Below, one piece after another: positions 1 through 8,830 of a DNA stretch of 64,000 nucleotides; position 1 is the stretch's first letter; the number at the start of each line of letters is the position of its first letter. The translations under genes and the position numbers were made by a program. Source of the stretch: an uncultured Lachnospiraceae bacterium (GTDB lineage: Bacteria; Bacillota; Clostridia; Lachnospirales; Lachnospiraceae); contig CAJUEY010000007.1 in the NCBI GenBank assembly GCA_910585825.1, forward strand, positions 1 through 64,000. The letters run 5' to 3'. Below the pieces are notes generated by a model. The model ran no database searches, was not told where the DNA came from, and was given only the letters and a program-made list of their open reading frames with translations.

Positions 1-57
1 GTTTGTGGTGATTTTTGTAATTTACACTTGACAAAGGTCACTTCATAACAGGTAGAG

Positions 58-420
58 ATGGAAAGAAAAGATGAATTGTGTTGTGAAGCAACTGAGGTTC
101 ACAACGAACTGCTGAAAATTGTAAATGATACGATGCCGGATGAAACAGAACTCTATGATCTGGCAGAATTGTTTAAAGTATTCGGGGACTCTACCCGTAT
201 TCGCATCCTGTTTGTACTGTTTGAGGCGGAAGTCTGCGTCTGTGATCTTGCGGCTGCGCTCCACATGACGCAGTCTGCCATTTCCCATCAGCTTAGGATC
301 TTAAAACAGAACAAACTGGTGAAGAACAGACGGGAGGGCAAGTCCGTTTTCTATTCGCTGGCAGACGATCACGTACGCACGATTATCGCCCAGGGAAGAG
401 AACATATTGAAGAAGAATAG
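58..420 (+). CDS. ArsR/SmtB-family metal-sensing repressor, CadC-like
   Basis: A 120-residue winged-helix repressor of the ArsR/SmtB family, which releases DNA when it binds metal. The recognition helix region (about 68-86, TQSAISHQLRILKQ) is typical. Two metal sites can be read: the alpha-3 motif CVCD (C60, C62, D63) with Cys8/Cys9 at the N-terminus, as in the cadmium/lead sensor CadC, and a complete alpha-5 zinc site with the SmtB/CzrA spacing (D103, H105, H116, E119). Both sites together fit CadC/SmtB rather than an arsenic sensor. A TTGACA box lies at 28-33, but no good -10 box or clear operator palindrome is visible. No efflux ATPase follows; the next gene is SOD-like. The inducing metal (Zn, Cd or Pb) cannot be settled by eye. 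Confidence 0.9.
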   Translation: MERKDELCCEATEVHNELLKIVNDTMPDETELYDLAELFKVFGDSTRIRILFVLFEAEVCVCDLAAALHMTQSAISHQLRILKQNKLVKNRREGKSVFYSLADDHVRTIIAQGREHIEEE

Positions 421-483
421 AGGCATATTCAGGGGCAACGAAATGGTTATTTCTGCATAGAATAAAAGAAAAAGAGGTTTTCT

Positions 484-990
484 ATGTTTCAGGTAACCCC
501 AAGATTTAATTTTATGAAATTGTTTATCGATAACAGGCCCCGTGCATATGCACAGATACATGGAAATGCAGATTATCCTGATATTCAGGGAGTTGTTTAT
601 TTTTATGAAGTGCCAAATGGAGGCGTATTAGTGGAAGCGGAGATATTCGGACTGCCGGGATCCGGCAATCTGGAAATCCCTGCTTTTTATGGGTTTCACA
701 TACATCAAAAAGGCGATTGTTCAAGCCGTTTTCAAAATGCGGGCGGGCATTATAATCCTATGAACCATCTGCATCCTCACCATGCGGGAGATATGCCGCC
801 GCTTATTTCCACCAATGGATATACATGGATTTCTTTTTATGACGATACATTGAAATTATATGAAATTGTCGGGAGAGCCGTGATCATACATCGGAATGCG
901 GATGATTTTACAACGCAGCCTTCAGGAAATTCCGGAGAAATGATCGGATGCGGTGTGATACAGTTGGCCGACGGGGAAAGAAATGTTTGA
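484..990 (+). CDS. Cu/Zn superoxide dismutase-like protein, cytosolic
   Basis: 168 residues of the Cu/Zn-SOD (SodC) family, which dismutates superoxide. Copper ligands H72 and H74 (GFHIH), bridging H89 (GGHYNP), a His-rich zinc loop ending HHAGD (H99/H100, D103), H136 (GRAVIIH) and the disulfide pair C79/C156 are visible. The electrostatic-guidance Arg of classical enzymes (Arg143 in bovine SOD) aligns with Met153, in GNSGEMIGCG. No signal peptide is seen, which is unusual because most bacterial SodC proteins are exported. GAGG at 474-477 supports this start; an in-frame ATG at 514 is an alternative. It may be a weak SOD or a copper/zinc-binding relative. Confidence 0.85.
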   Translation: MFQVTPRFNFMKLFIDNRPRAYAQIHGNADYPDIQGVVYFYEVPNGGVLVEAEIFGLPGSGNLEIPAFYGFHIHQKGDCSSRFQNAGGHYNPMNHLHPHHAGDMPPLISTNGYTWISFYDDTLKLYEIVGRAVIIHRNADDFTTQPSGNSGEMIGCGVIQLADGERNV

Positions 991-1048
991 AATTTCATGC
1001 TTTCTTTGATAAAATAAAGCATGAATAATTATGACGGAGGATAAGAAG

Positions 1049-1657
1049 ATGAGTGATAATTCATTGGGTTTAGACGAGACAAAGCCAAAGATTTCGGAAG
1101 ACGGCTCTCAGGAAGGAATCTATAAAGAAAATGAAAGCCAAAACCGGGGAGAGTATCATCAGCCTGCCGGCGAAAATAATCAGGGCGGCTGGCAGAATGA
1201 TAACAGCCAGAATGCATATCAGGGAAATTACGATCAGCAGACGTATCCCTATCAGGAACCTTACCAGCCGGTGAGTCAGGGATTTGGCATAGCGTCTATG
1301 GTGCTTGGAATTTTGGCTTTGATACTGTTCTGCAGCTGCGTGAATATTATTCTGGCTGTTATAGCTATTATATTTGGCATTATTCAGCTTGCGACGCCGG
1401 GGAGTAAAAAAGGAATGGCGATTGCAGGGTTGATTACGTCTGCTTTATCTATTTTGCTGTTTCTAATCTTTTCTGTTGTATTTGCAGTTTCTGCAGATTT
1501 TCAGAATGGATTTGAACAGGGGGTTCAAAATGGTCTGAGGGGAGATTTGCCGAATCAGCATCACTATGAATCTGATTTGCCGGATTATTATGATGATGAG
1601 TATGATTATTATGATGATTTTTACGATGATTTTTACGATGATGACGATACCTTTTAA
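1049..1657 (+). CDS. DUF4190-type membrane protein with acidic tail
   Basis: About 202 residues. The first 85 or so are hydrophilic and rich in Gln, Asn and Tyr. Two membrane helices follow (roughly residues 80-110 and 117-145), separated by a short loop with a GSKKGMAIAG turn, the pattern of DUF4190 proteins. The last 40 residues are almost entirely Asp and Tyr. GGAGG at 1036-1040 points to the ATG at 1049 rather than the upstream in-frame ATG at 1031. The function is unknown. The low-complexity ends suggest an envelope-facing or metal-binding role, but nothing proves it. Confidence 0.75.
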   Translation: MSDNSLGLDETKPKISEDGSQEGIYKENESQNRGEYHQPAGENNQGGWQNDNSQNAYQGNYDQQTYPYQEPYQPVSQGFGIASMVLGILALILFCSCVNIILAVIAIIFGIIQLATPGSKKGMAIAGLITSALSILLFLIFSVVFAVSADFQNGFEQGVQNGLRGDLPNQHHYESDLPDYYDDEYDYYDDFYDDFYDDDDTF

Positions 1658-1683
1658 TACAGGCAGAAGGTGAAAGGGCAAAA

Positions 1684-1712
1684 TTGACAATTTCGATATT
1701 TTATGCCATAAT
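1684..1712 (+). promoter_or_regulatory. sigma-A promoter for the small membrane protein at 1756
   Basis: TTGACA at 1684-1689 and CATAAT at 1707-1712 are separated by 17 bases. The next gene starts 43 bases later. Confidence 0.65.
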
Positions 1713-1755
1713 AAACATGGAGTTTATAAAAATTTAAATAAAAAGGAGAGATAGT

Positions 1756-1980
1756 ATGGAGAACAATTATAATGATAACGGCGGATTTTTATGGGGACTT
1801 TTGGGATGCTGCATACCGATCGTTGGTTTGGTTTTATTTTTGGTATGGAAGGATCAGAAACCAAAAACCGCAAAGGCTGCAGGAATCGGCGCATTGATTA
1901 GTGTAGTTTTGGGAGTTTTATTCTACGTTGTTGTATTTGTAATTATGGGTGCGGCGGGAATTGCAGCAGGAGCATTCTAA
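1756..1980 (+). CDS. small two-helix membrane protein
   Basis: 74 residues with a Gly/Cys-rich first helix (about 11-31), a Lys-rich loop (QKPKTAK) and a second helix (about 42-70). An AAGGAGAG ribosome site precedes the ATG and a sigma-A promoter lies upstream. It resembles the short two-helix proteins common near DUF4190 genes. The function is unknown. Its 3' end overlaps the probable start of the DUF2085 gene, so the two may be translationally coupled. Confidence 0.7.
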   Translation: MENNYNDNGGFLWGLLGCCIPIVGLVLFLVWKDQKPKTAKAAGIGALISVVLGVLFYVVVFVIMGAAGIAAGAF

Positions 1981-2380
1981 ATTTGGAAAATTCCTGCAGA
2001 TCTTTTTTGGCTGTCATGCCAGACCGGATCGCTCCTTCTATTTCAGAGGTAAACAGTTTCCCATATGTGCACGGTGCACAGGTGAATTAATCGGTATGAT
2101 TGCAGGCATACCGATTGTTATTTTTCAGGGTTGTCCCCGATTTGAAATTGTCCTTGTGATGATGATTCCCCTGGTATTTGACGGATTTTTACAGAGGCTG
2201 ACTTCCTATGAAAGCGGAAATGTCCGAAGACTTGTGACCGGAATTTTGTTTGGAATTGCTTTGATTTTTGCATTGATTTATTTTCATCGGTTCTGTGTTG
2301 GGACTGCAGGGATGATTTTGGAGTTGTTTGGTATGGATTCTGACTCTGTAGAGAACATGGTGAGATGTTTTGGCGGCTGA
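1949..2380 (+). CDS. DUF2085 family membrane protein
   Basis: DUF2085 proteins are small membrane proteins of unknown role with conserved Cys and His. Visible here are GCHARPDRSF, FRGKQFPICARCTG with two Cys, and three or four hydrophobic helices. The start is uncertain. A GTG at 1949 and a TTG at 1961 are both inside the preceding gene and there is no clear ribosome site, so reinitiation after that gene's stop at 1980 is likely. The reading frame and motifs are convincing; only the N-terminus is in doubt. Confidence 0.75.
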   Translation: MRRELQQEHSKFGKFLQIFFGCHARPDRSFYFRGKQFPICARCTGELIGMIAGIPIVIFQGCPRFEIVLVMMIPLVFDGFLQRLTSYESGNVRRLVTGILFGIALIFALIYFHRFCVGTAGMILELFGMDSDSVENMVRCFGG

Positions 2381-2406
2381 AATCAAATATTTATCCGATC
2401 CCACTC

Positions 2407-2436
2407 TTGACAAACCGGCTGAAATCGCCTTATACT
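2407..2436 (+). promoter_or_regulatory. sigma-A promoter of the ileS T-box transcript
   Basis: TTGACA at 2407-2412 and TATACT at 2431-2436, with an 18-base spacer. The expected start point is near 2443, just before the T-box stem I. Confidence 0.75.
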
Positions 2437-2442
2437 GTTTAT

Positions 2443-2718
2443 GCAAAAAAGCAAAGACGATGACGAAGACAGTAAGATATCCTGTGAAATTCAAAGCGAG
2501 CCGGGATCGGTGAAAGCCGGCATGAGTAGCGGCTATCCGAAGATCACTTCCAAGTTGCAGTCCGAAATCCATGCTGTATAACGGCAGAGAGTAGATACTG
2601 ACGGTAATTTCCACGTTACGGAAATCCTATATGCGGAAGAACAGATTCCAAGTATATTGTAACAGGTGGTATAACGATGCTAAACCCTTCGTCCTTTTAC
2701 AGGAAGAAGGGTTTTTTA
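2443..2718 (+). promoter_or_regulatory. T-box riboswitch, isoleucine specifier AUC
   Basis: A tRNA-sensing leader upstream of ileS. Stem I carries the usual AGTA element (about 2480) and the GCGAGCCGGGAT...GGTGAAAGCCGG apical part. The specifier codon reads ATC at 2543-2545 in the context GAAGATCACTTCC, matching isoleucine. The T-box sequence AACAGGTGGTATAACGA lies at about 2661-2676, and its bases can pair into an antiterminator that excludes the downstream terminator. Uncharged tRNA-Ile should allow read-through into ileS and the coupled glgP. This leader also accounts for most of the 2381-2802 gap. Confidence 0.9.
2683..2718 (+). terminator. regulated terminator of the T-box leader
   Basis: CCCTTC at 2685-2690 pairs with GAAGGG at 2706-2711, followed by six T. 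Its 5' arm overlaps the antiterminator region of the T-box. Confidence 0.85.
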
Positions 2719-2802
2719 TCTTATAGGAAATTGTTTCGCAATTACTTATAAAATAAAAAGCCCCGGAAAAGGCATATATTTTGATTAAAACAGGAGGAAG
2801 CC

Positions 2803-5800
2803 ATGTATAACAAAGTTGAAACCAGTCTTAATTTTGTGGAACGTGAAAAACAGACAGAGCAGTTCTGGAGAGACAACGATATTTTTCAAAAAAGCATGGA
2901 AATGCGGAAAGGCGGCGAAACCTACACATTTTACGACGGCCCGCCTACTGCAAATGGCAAGCCGCATATCGGCCATGTATTAACCCGTGTTATCAAGGAT
3001 ATGATTCCTAGATATCAGACTATGAAAGGCAAGTTTGTTCCGAGAAAAGCCGGATGGGATACCCACGGACTGCCGGTAGAATTGGAAGTAGAAAAGCTTC
3101 TTGGATTAAATGGAAAAGAACAGATTGAAGAATACGGTATGGAGCCGTTCATTGAAAAATGTAAGGAATCTGTATGGAAATACAAAGGAATGTGGGAAGA
3201 TTTTTCCGGAACGGTTGGTTTCTGGGCGGATATGGACGATCCTTATGTTACTTATCATGATGATTTTATTGAGTCTGAGTGGTGGGCGTTAAAGCAGATC
3301 TGGGACAAAAAGCTGTTGTACAAGGGCTTTAAAATTGTTCCCTACTGTCCTCGCTGCGGAACGCCTCTTTCTTCTCAGGAAGTTGCCCAGGGCTATAAAA
3401 CAGTCAAAGAACGTTCGGCAATCGCTCGTTTTGCGGTAGTGGGAGAAGATGCGTATTTTCTGGCATGGACCACGACGCCCTGGACTCTGCCCAGCAATGT
3501 GGCTCTTTGCGTCAATCCTGACGAGACCTACTGCAAGGTAAAAGCGGCAGACGGTTATACCTATTATATGGCAAAGGCTCTGCTGGATACGGTTCTTGGC
3601 AGACTGGCCAATGAAGAAGAAGGCGCAGCTGCATACGAAATATTAGAATCCTATAAAGGAACAGACTTAGAATACAAAGAATACGAACCTTTATTCCATT
3701 TTGCAGATGACATCATCAAGAAACAGCACAAAAAAGCTCATTATATCACATGTGACAATTATGTTACTATGACAGACGGTACCGGCATTGTCCATATTGC
3801 TCCGGCTTTCGGTGAAGACGATGCCCAGGTGGGAAGAAAGTACGATCTTCCTTTTGTACAGCTGGTAAACGGCAAGGGCGAAATGTCAGAAGATACGGCA
3901 TATGCAGGTGTCTTTGTAAAAAAAGCAGATCCCATGGTATTAAAAGATCTGGAAGAAAAAGGACTCTTATTCGACGCGCCGAAATTTGAGCATGAATATC
4001 CTCATTGCTGGAGATGCGATACACCGTTGATTTATTATGCAAGAGAATCCTGGTTCGTTAAAATGACAGCAGTTAAAGAAGATTTGATCCGCAACAACAA
4101 TACCGTCAACTGGATTCCGGAATCCATTGGCAAAGGCCGTTTCGGAGACTGGTTGGAAAATATTCAGGACTGGGGAATCTCCAGAAATCGTTATTGGGGA
4201 ACTCCTTTAAATGTATGGGAATGTGAATGCGGTCATCAGGAATGTATCGGCAGCCGAAAGGAGCTGGCTGAGAGAAACGGCGATCCCAAAACGGCGGAAG
4301 TGGAGCTGCACCGGCCGTATATTGATAACGTTACGATTCCGTGTCCAAAATGCGGAAGAGAAATGCATCGTGTTCCAGAGGTCATTGACTGCTGGTTTGA
4401 TTCAGGAGCGATGCCTTTTGCACAGCATCATTATCCGTTTGAAAATAAAGAACTGTTTGAACAGCAATTCCCGGCTCAGTTTATTTCTGAGGCAGTGGAT
4501 CAGACCAGAGGATGGTTTTATTCTTTGATGGCAGAATCCACGCTTCTGTTTCATAAGTCGCCTTATGAAAACGTCATTGTATTGGGTCATGTGCAGGATG
4601 AAAAGGGACAGAAAATGAGCAAGAGCAAAGGAAATGCGGTAGATCCATTTGAGGCGTTGGAGAAATACGGCGCAGATGCGATTCGCTGGTATTTTTACAT
4701 CAATTCGGCGCCCTGGCTGCCCAATCGTTTCCATGGAAAAGCAGTACAGGAGGGGCAGCGTAAATTTATGGGTACGCTTTGGAACACCTATGCGTTTTTT
4801 GTACTGTATGCCAATATTGATGAATTTGACGCAAGCCGGTATACGCTGGATTACGATAAATTATCCGTTATGGATAAATGGCTGCTGTCAAAGTTAAACA
4901 GCCTGATCACAGATGTGGATACGAATCTTAGCAATTACCGGATTCCCGAGGCTGCAAGAGCATTAGACGGATTTGTAGATGAAATGAGCAACTGGTATGT
5001 GAGAAGGAGCAGGGAACGTTTCTGGGCAAAGGGAATGGAGCAGGACAAGATCAATGCGTATATGACTTTGTACACAGCCCTTGTAACGGCGGCGAAATGC
5101 GCCGCCCCCATGATACCTTTTATGGCGGAAGATATTTACCGAAATTTAGTGGGAAGTGTAGATAAAAATGCGCCGGAAAGCGTACATCTGTGTGATTTTC
5201 CCACAGCAGACGCCTCTGTGATTGACAAGGAGCTGGAGAAGAATATGGATGCCGTCTTAAAGATTGTTGTTATGGGACGTGCGTGCCGTAATACAGCAAA
5301 CATCAAAAACCGCCAGCCAATCGGAAAAATGTATGTAAAAGCGCCTTACGATCTTTCTGAATTTTATGTAGAAATCATAGAAGATGAATTAAATGTCAAA
5401 AAAGTAGAATTTACAGAGGATGTCAGTGCATTTACGGACTATACTTTTAAGCCGCAGCTGCGTACAGTAGGTCCTAAATACGGAAAGTATCTGGGTCAGA
5501 TTAAGCAGGTATTGGCTGATTTAAACGGAAATGAAGCAATGGCGGAGCTTAAGAATAAGGGTGTACTGAAACTTGACAGCATCAGCGAAGAAGTTGTATT
5601 ATTAGAAGACGATTTACTCATTACCATGACTCAAATGGAAGGTTATGTAACCGAGGGGGATAATGAGGCAACTGTTGTCTTGGATACAAATCTTACCGAA
5701 GAGCTGGTAGAAGAAGGATTTGTCCGGGAGTTGATCAGCAAGATCCAGACGATGCGAAAAGAGGCAGGATTTGAAGTTATGGATAAGATCAAAGTGTCTT

Positions 5801-5970
5801 ATCAGGCAGAAGGGAAGGCGTCTGAAGTGTTTGAGAAAAATCAGGATGCGATCTGTTCTGAAGTGCTTGCAGCGGGGATTACAACAGAGAAACTTGGCGG
5901 ATATGAAAAAGAATGGAACATTAATGGCGAACATGTCGTTATGGAAGTAAAGAAGGAGGAGCTCTCTTGA
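2803..5970 (+). CDS. ileS: isoleucyl-tRNA synthetase, eukaryote-like type
   Basis: A 1055-residue class I synthetase that charges tRNA-Ile in the cytosol. The HIGH motif is at 55-58 (PPTANGKPHIGH) and KMSKS at 604-608. The editing domain shows TTPWTLPSNVAL and DGTGIVHIAPAFGEDD, and pairs of Cys (YCPRCG, CPKCG) suggest zinc sites. GWDTHGLPVE and the LTRVIKD stretch after HIGH are typical of the eukaryote-like IleRS2 type, which is usually much less sensitive to mupirocin than IleRS1; that property is inferred from the type. An AGGAGG ribosome site precedes the ATG. It is controlled by the Ile T-box and ends in a 4-base overlap with glgP. Confidence 0.97.
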   Translation: MYNKVETSLNFVEREKQTEQFWRDNDIFQKSMEMRKGGETYTFYDGPPTANGKPHIGHVLTRVIKDMIPRYQTMKGKFVPRKAGWDTHGLPVELEVEKLLGLNGKEQIEEYGMEPFIEKCKESVWKYKGMWEDFSGTVGFWADMDDPYVTYHDDFIESEWWALKQIWDKKLLYKGFKIVPYCPRCGTPLSSQEVAQGYKTVKERSAIARFAVVGEDAYFLAWTTTPWTLPSNVALCVNPDETYCKVKAADGYTYYMAKALLDTVLGRLANEEEGAAAYEILESYKGTDLEYKEYEPLFHFADDIIKKQHKKAHYITCDNYVTMTDGTGIVHIAPAFGEDDAQVGRKYDLPFVQLVNGKGEMSEDTAYAGVFVKKADPMVLKDLEEKGLLFDAPKFEHEYPHCWRCDTPLIYYARESWFVKMTAVKEDLIRNNNTVNWIPESIGKGRFGDWLENIQDWGISRNRYWGTPLNVWECECGHQECIGSRKELAERNGDPKTAEVELHRPYIDNVTIPCPKCGREMHRVPEVIDCWFDSGAMPFAQHHYPFENKELFEQQFPAQFISEAVDQTRGWFYSLMAESTLLFHKSPYENVIVLGHVQDEKGQKMSKSKGNAVDPFEALEKYGADAIRWYFYINSAPWLPNRFHGKAVQEGQRKFMGTLWNTYAFFVLYANIDEFDASRYTLDYDKLSVMDKWLLSKLNSLITDVDTNLSNYRIPEAARALDGFVDEMSNWYVRRSRERFWAKGMEQDKINAYMTLYTALVTAAKCAAPMIPFMAEDIYRNLVGSVDKNAPESVHLCDFPTADASVIDKELEKNMDAVLKIVVMGRACRNTANIKNRQPIGKMYVKAPYDLSEFYVEIIEDELNVKKVEFTEDVSAFTDYTFKPQLRTVGPKYGKYLGQIKQVLADLNGNEAMAELKNKGVLKLDSISEEVVLLEDDLLITMTQMEGYVTEGDNEATVVLDTNLTEELVEEGFVRELISKIQTMRKEAGFEVMDKIKVSYQAEGKASEVFEKNQDAICSEVLAAGITTEKLGGYEKEWNINGEHVVMEVKKEELS

Positions 5971-8435
5971 AGAAGAAAATATTTGACAAGGAACAGTTTA
6001 AAAAACAGGTAAAAGACCATGTCAGAACACTTTACCGTAAAACACTGGAAGAGGCCGATTCACAGGAGATTTTCCAGGCAGTATCTTATGCTGTAAAAGA
6101 TGAGATCATCAATCAGTGGATGGAAACGCAGCATAGCATGAAAAAAGAAGACCCAAAAGTTGTATACTATATGTCCATGGAATTTTTAATGGGGCGTGCG
6201 CTGGGCAACAATCTGATCAATCTGACAGCTTATCAGGAAGTGGCAGAGGCGTTAGAGGAAATGGGGCTGGACATTAATGTGATTGAGGATCAGGAACCGG
6301 ACCCGGCTCTCGGCAACGGTGGTTTGGGAAGACTGGCAGCCTGCTTTATGGAGTCTTTATCTACTCTTGGTTATGCTGCATACGGCTGCGGCATCCGTTA
6401 TCGTTACGGAATGTTTAAGCAGAAGATTGAAGATGGTTTTCAATTGGAAGTGCCGGACAACTGGTTAAAAGAGGGTTATCCTTTTGAATTGAGACGTCCG
6501 GAATATACGTATGAAGTAAAATTCGGCGGTTATGTCCGGGCCGTTAACACGCCGGATGGCAGAATGAAATTCCAACAGGAGGGTTATCAGTCTGTACGCG
6601 CCGTTCCGTATGATATGCCGATCATCGGTTATGACAACCATGTAGTCAATACATTGATGATCTGGGATGCGGAACCGGCAGAGTGCTTTGAACTGGATTC
6701 CTTTGATAAAGGCGATTATCACAAAGCTGTGGAACAGGAGAATCTGGCGCGAAATCTGGTGGAAGTTCTGTATCCGAACGACAACCACATCGCAGGAAAA
6801 GAGCTCCGTTTAAAACAGCAGTATTTCTTTGTATCTGCCAGCGTACAACGTGCGATTGCAAGATTTAAGAAGACGCATTCTGATATTCATGATCTGCCGA
6901 AGAAGGTGGCATTCCAGTTAAACGATACGCATCCAACCGTAGCAGTCGCAGAGTTGATGCGTTATCTGGTAGATGAAGAAGAATTACAGTGGGATGATGC
7001 ATGGGATATTACTACAAAAGTCTGTGCATACACAAACCATACGATTATGGCGGAGGCATTAGAAAAATGGCCCATTGAGATTTTTTCAAGACTCCTGCCC
7101 CGTATTTATCAGATTGTAGAAGAGATCAACCGCAGATTCTGTATACAGATTCAGAAACAGTATCCGGGTGACAACAGGAAGATTGAGCGTATGGCGATTA
7201 TCTATAACGGTCAGGTGAAGATGGCTCATCTTGCCATTGCAGCGGGCCATTCCGTCAACGGTGTGGCAAGACTGCATACGGAAATCTTGAAGAATCAGGA
7301 ATTAAGAGATTTTTATGAGATGTATCCGGACAAATTCAATAACAAGACCAACGGAATTACCCAGAGACGTTTCCTGCTTCACGGCAATCCGCTTTTGGCT
7401 TCCTGGGTAACTGATCATGTGGGCAAAGACTGGATTACAGATTTGAGTAAAATCGAAAAGATTGCTCTTTATGCAGATGATGAGAAAGCACAGCATGAAT
7501 TCATGAATATCAAATATCAGAATAAAGTGCGTCTGGCAAAATATATCAAAGAGCATAACGGCATTGAAGTAGATCCCCGTTCGATTTTTGATGTACAGGT
7601 AAAACGTCTTCATGAATACAAGAGACAGTTATTAAATGTTCTGCATATTATGTACCTTTATAATGAGATTAAAGAGCATCCGGATCGGGAATTTTATCCG
7701 AGAACCTTTATTTTTGGTGCAAAAGCGGCAGCGGGTTATAAAATTGCAAAGCTGACCATTAAGCTGATTAACAGCGTGGCAGAAGTCATCAATAACGATA
7801 AGAGCATCCATGATAAAATTAAAGTGGTATTTATTGAGGATTATCGTGTATCTAATGCCGAGTGGATTTTTGCAGGGGCAGATGTAAGCGAACAGATTTC
7901 TACCGCCAGCAAAGAAGCATCCGGAACAGGTAATATGAAATTTATGTTAAACGGGGCTGTTACAATTGGAACCATGGACGGCGCCAATGTAGAGATGTTG
8001 GAAGAAGTCGGCAAAGAGAATATGTTTATTTTTGGTATGAGTTCCGATGAAGTAATTGCTCATGAGAAAAACAGAGATTACAATCCGATGCAGATTTTCA
8101 ATAATGATCAGGATATCCGCAAGGTATTGATACAGCTGATCAACGGATTTTATTCTCCTCACAACAGCGAATTATTCCGCGAATTATATAATTCACTGTT
8201 AAATACACAGAGTACCCAGTATGCAGATACCTATTTTATTCTTGCTGATTTCCGTTCTTATGCACAGGCACAGAAGGAAGTAGAAGAGGCGTATAAGGAT
8301 GAGAAGCGCTGGGCAAAAATGGCGATGTTAAATACAGCCCATGCGGGTAAGTTTTCCTCTGACCGTACGATTCAGGAGTATGTGGATGATATCTGGCATC
8401 TGGATAAACTGGTTGTGGAAGAAGAGGAATTATAA
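5967..8435 (+). CDS. glgP: glycogen/starch alpha-glucan phosphorylase
   Basis: An 822-residue GT35 phosphorylase that releases glucose-1-phosphate from alpha-1,4-glucans in the cytosol. The pyridoxal-phosphate Lys is K658 in GTGNMKFMLNG. The region around GNGGLGRLAACF (about 112) and the phosphate-binding and catalytic blocks RLHEYKRQ and EASGTGN are intact, and the length is normal. It starts with TTG at 5967, overlapping the ileS stop as TTGA, with AGGAGG at 5954-5959 supporting that start. Translation is therefore coupled to ileS, and the gene probably falls under the same T-box. The other glycogen genes are not in the window. A strong terminator follows. Confidence 0.97.
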   Translation: MKKKIFDKEQFKKQVKDHVRTLYRKTLEEADSQEIFQAVSYAVKDEIINQWMETQHSMKKEDPKVVYYMSMEFLMGRALGNNLINLTAYQEVAEALEEMGLDINVIEDQEPDPALGNGGLGRLAACFMESLSTLGYAAYGCGIRYRYGMFKQKIEDGFQLEVPDNWLKEGYPFELRRPEYTYEVKFGGYVRAVNTPDGRMKFQQEGYQSVRAVPYDMPIIGYDNHVVNTLMIWDAEPAECFELDSFDKGDYHKAVEQENLARNLVEVLYPNDNHIAGKELRLKQQYFFVSASVQRAIARFKKTHSDIHDLPKKVAFQLNDTHPTVAVAELMRYLVDEEELQWDDAWDITTKVCAYTNHTIMAEALEKWPIEIFSRLLPRIYQIVEEINRRFCIQIQKQYPGDNRKIERMAIIYNGQVKMAHLAIAAGHSVNGVARLHTEILKNQELRDFYEMYPDKFNNKTNGITQRRFLLHGNPLLASWVTDHVGKDWITDLSKIEKIALYADDEKAQHEFMNIKYQNKVRLAKYIKEHNGIEVDPRSIFDVQVKRLHEYKRQLLNVLHIMYLYNEIKEHPDREFYPRTFIFGAKAAAGYKIAKLTIKLINSVAEVINNDKSIHDKIKVVFIEDYRVSNAEWIFAGADVSEQISTASKEASGTGNMKFMLNGAVTIGTMDGANVEMLEEVGKENMFIFGMSSDEVIAHEKNRDYNPMQIFNNDQDIRKVLIQLINGFYSPHNSELFRELYNSLLNTQSTQYADTYFILADFRSYAQAQKEVEEAYKDEKRWAKMAMLNTAHAGKFSSDRTIQEYVDDIWHLDKLVVEEEEL

Positions 8436-8473
8436 AACGATTGATAAAAGAACCGGCAGAACCGGTTAGATGA

Positions 8474-8519
8474 AAAGGAGCCCCGGAAATCTTTCAAAGA
8501 AGATTTCCGGGGCTCCTTT
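8474..8519 (+). terminator. strong terminator after glgP
   Basis: A perfect inverted repeat: AAGGAGCCCCGGAAATCTT (8475-8493) pairs with 8500-8518 around a 6-base loop. The A/T-rich flanks allow it to act in both directions. Confidence 0.9.
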
Positions 8520-8830
8520 AAAAACGGTCTCTGGCAAATCATTCTGTGTCGACAGACTAAATGCCAAGTAATTGAAACGAAGAGCTGACCGTAAGAACCT
8601 GATTCAGGCGTATGAAAATCCCATTGCCGAAGGCAATATTCAACGGAGTTTTGCAGGGATGCTGGTCACGGAATGAACAGTATCGAATCGTTGCAGAAGA
8701 TTCTACAGGAATGCATAAAATAATTGAAAATTTCCTCATTTTATAATAGAATATAATTAAGACATATCATAAAAATCAGAAGATACAATTAAATGTCGGA
8801 GACTGATTATGATGAAAAAAGGAGGAGAAA
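8520..8830 (+). promoter_or_regulatory. intergenic region with promoter for the 1534-residue secreted protein
   Basis: 311 bases without a convincing gene. Short open stretches on the + strand around 8580-8725 are broken by stops and match nothing I recognise, so a decayed gene is possible. TTGAAA at 8724-8729 and TAGAAT at 8747-8752 (17-base spacer) are a plausible promoter, and GGAGGAG lies just before the ATG at 8831. Confidence 0.5.

Noticed and set aside
8580..8725. Small gene or recombinase remnant upstream of the 1534-residue protein
   Set aside because: Short frames are broken by stops and no motif is convincing.
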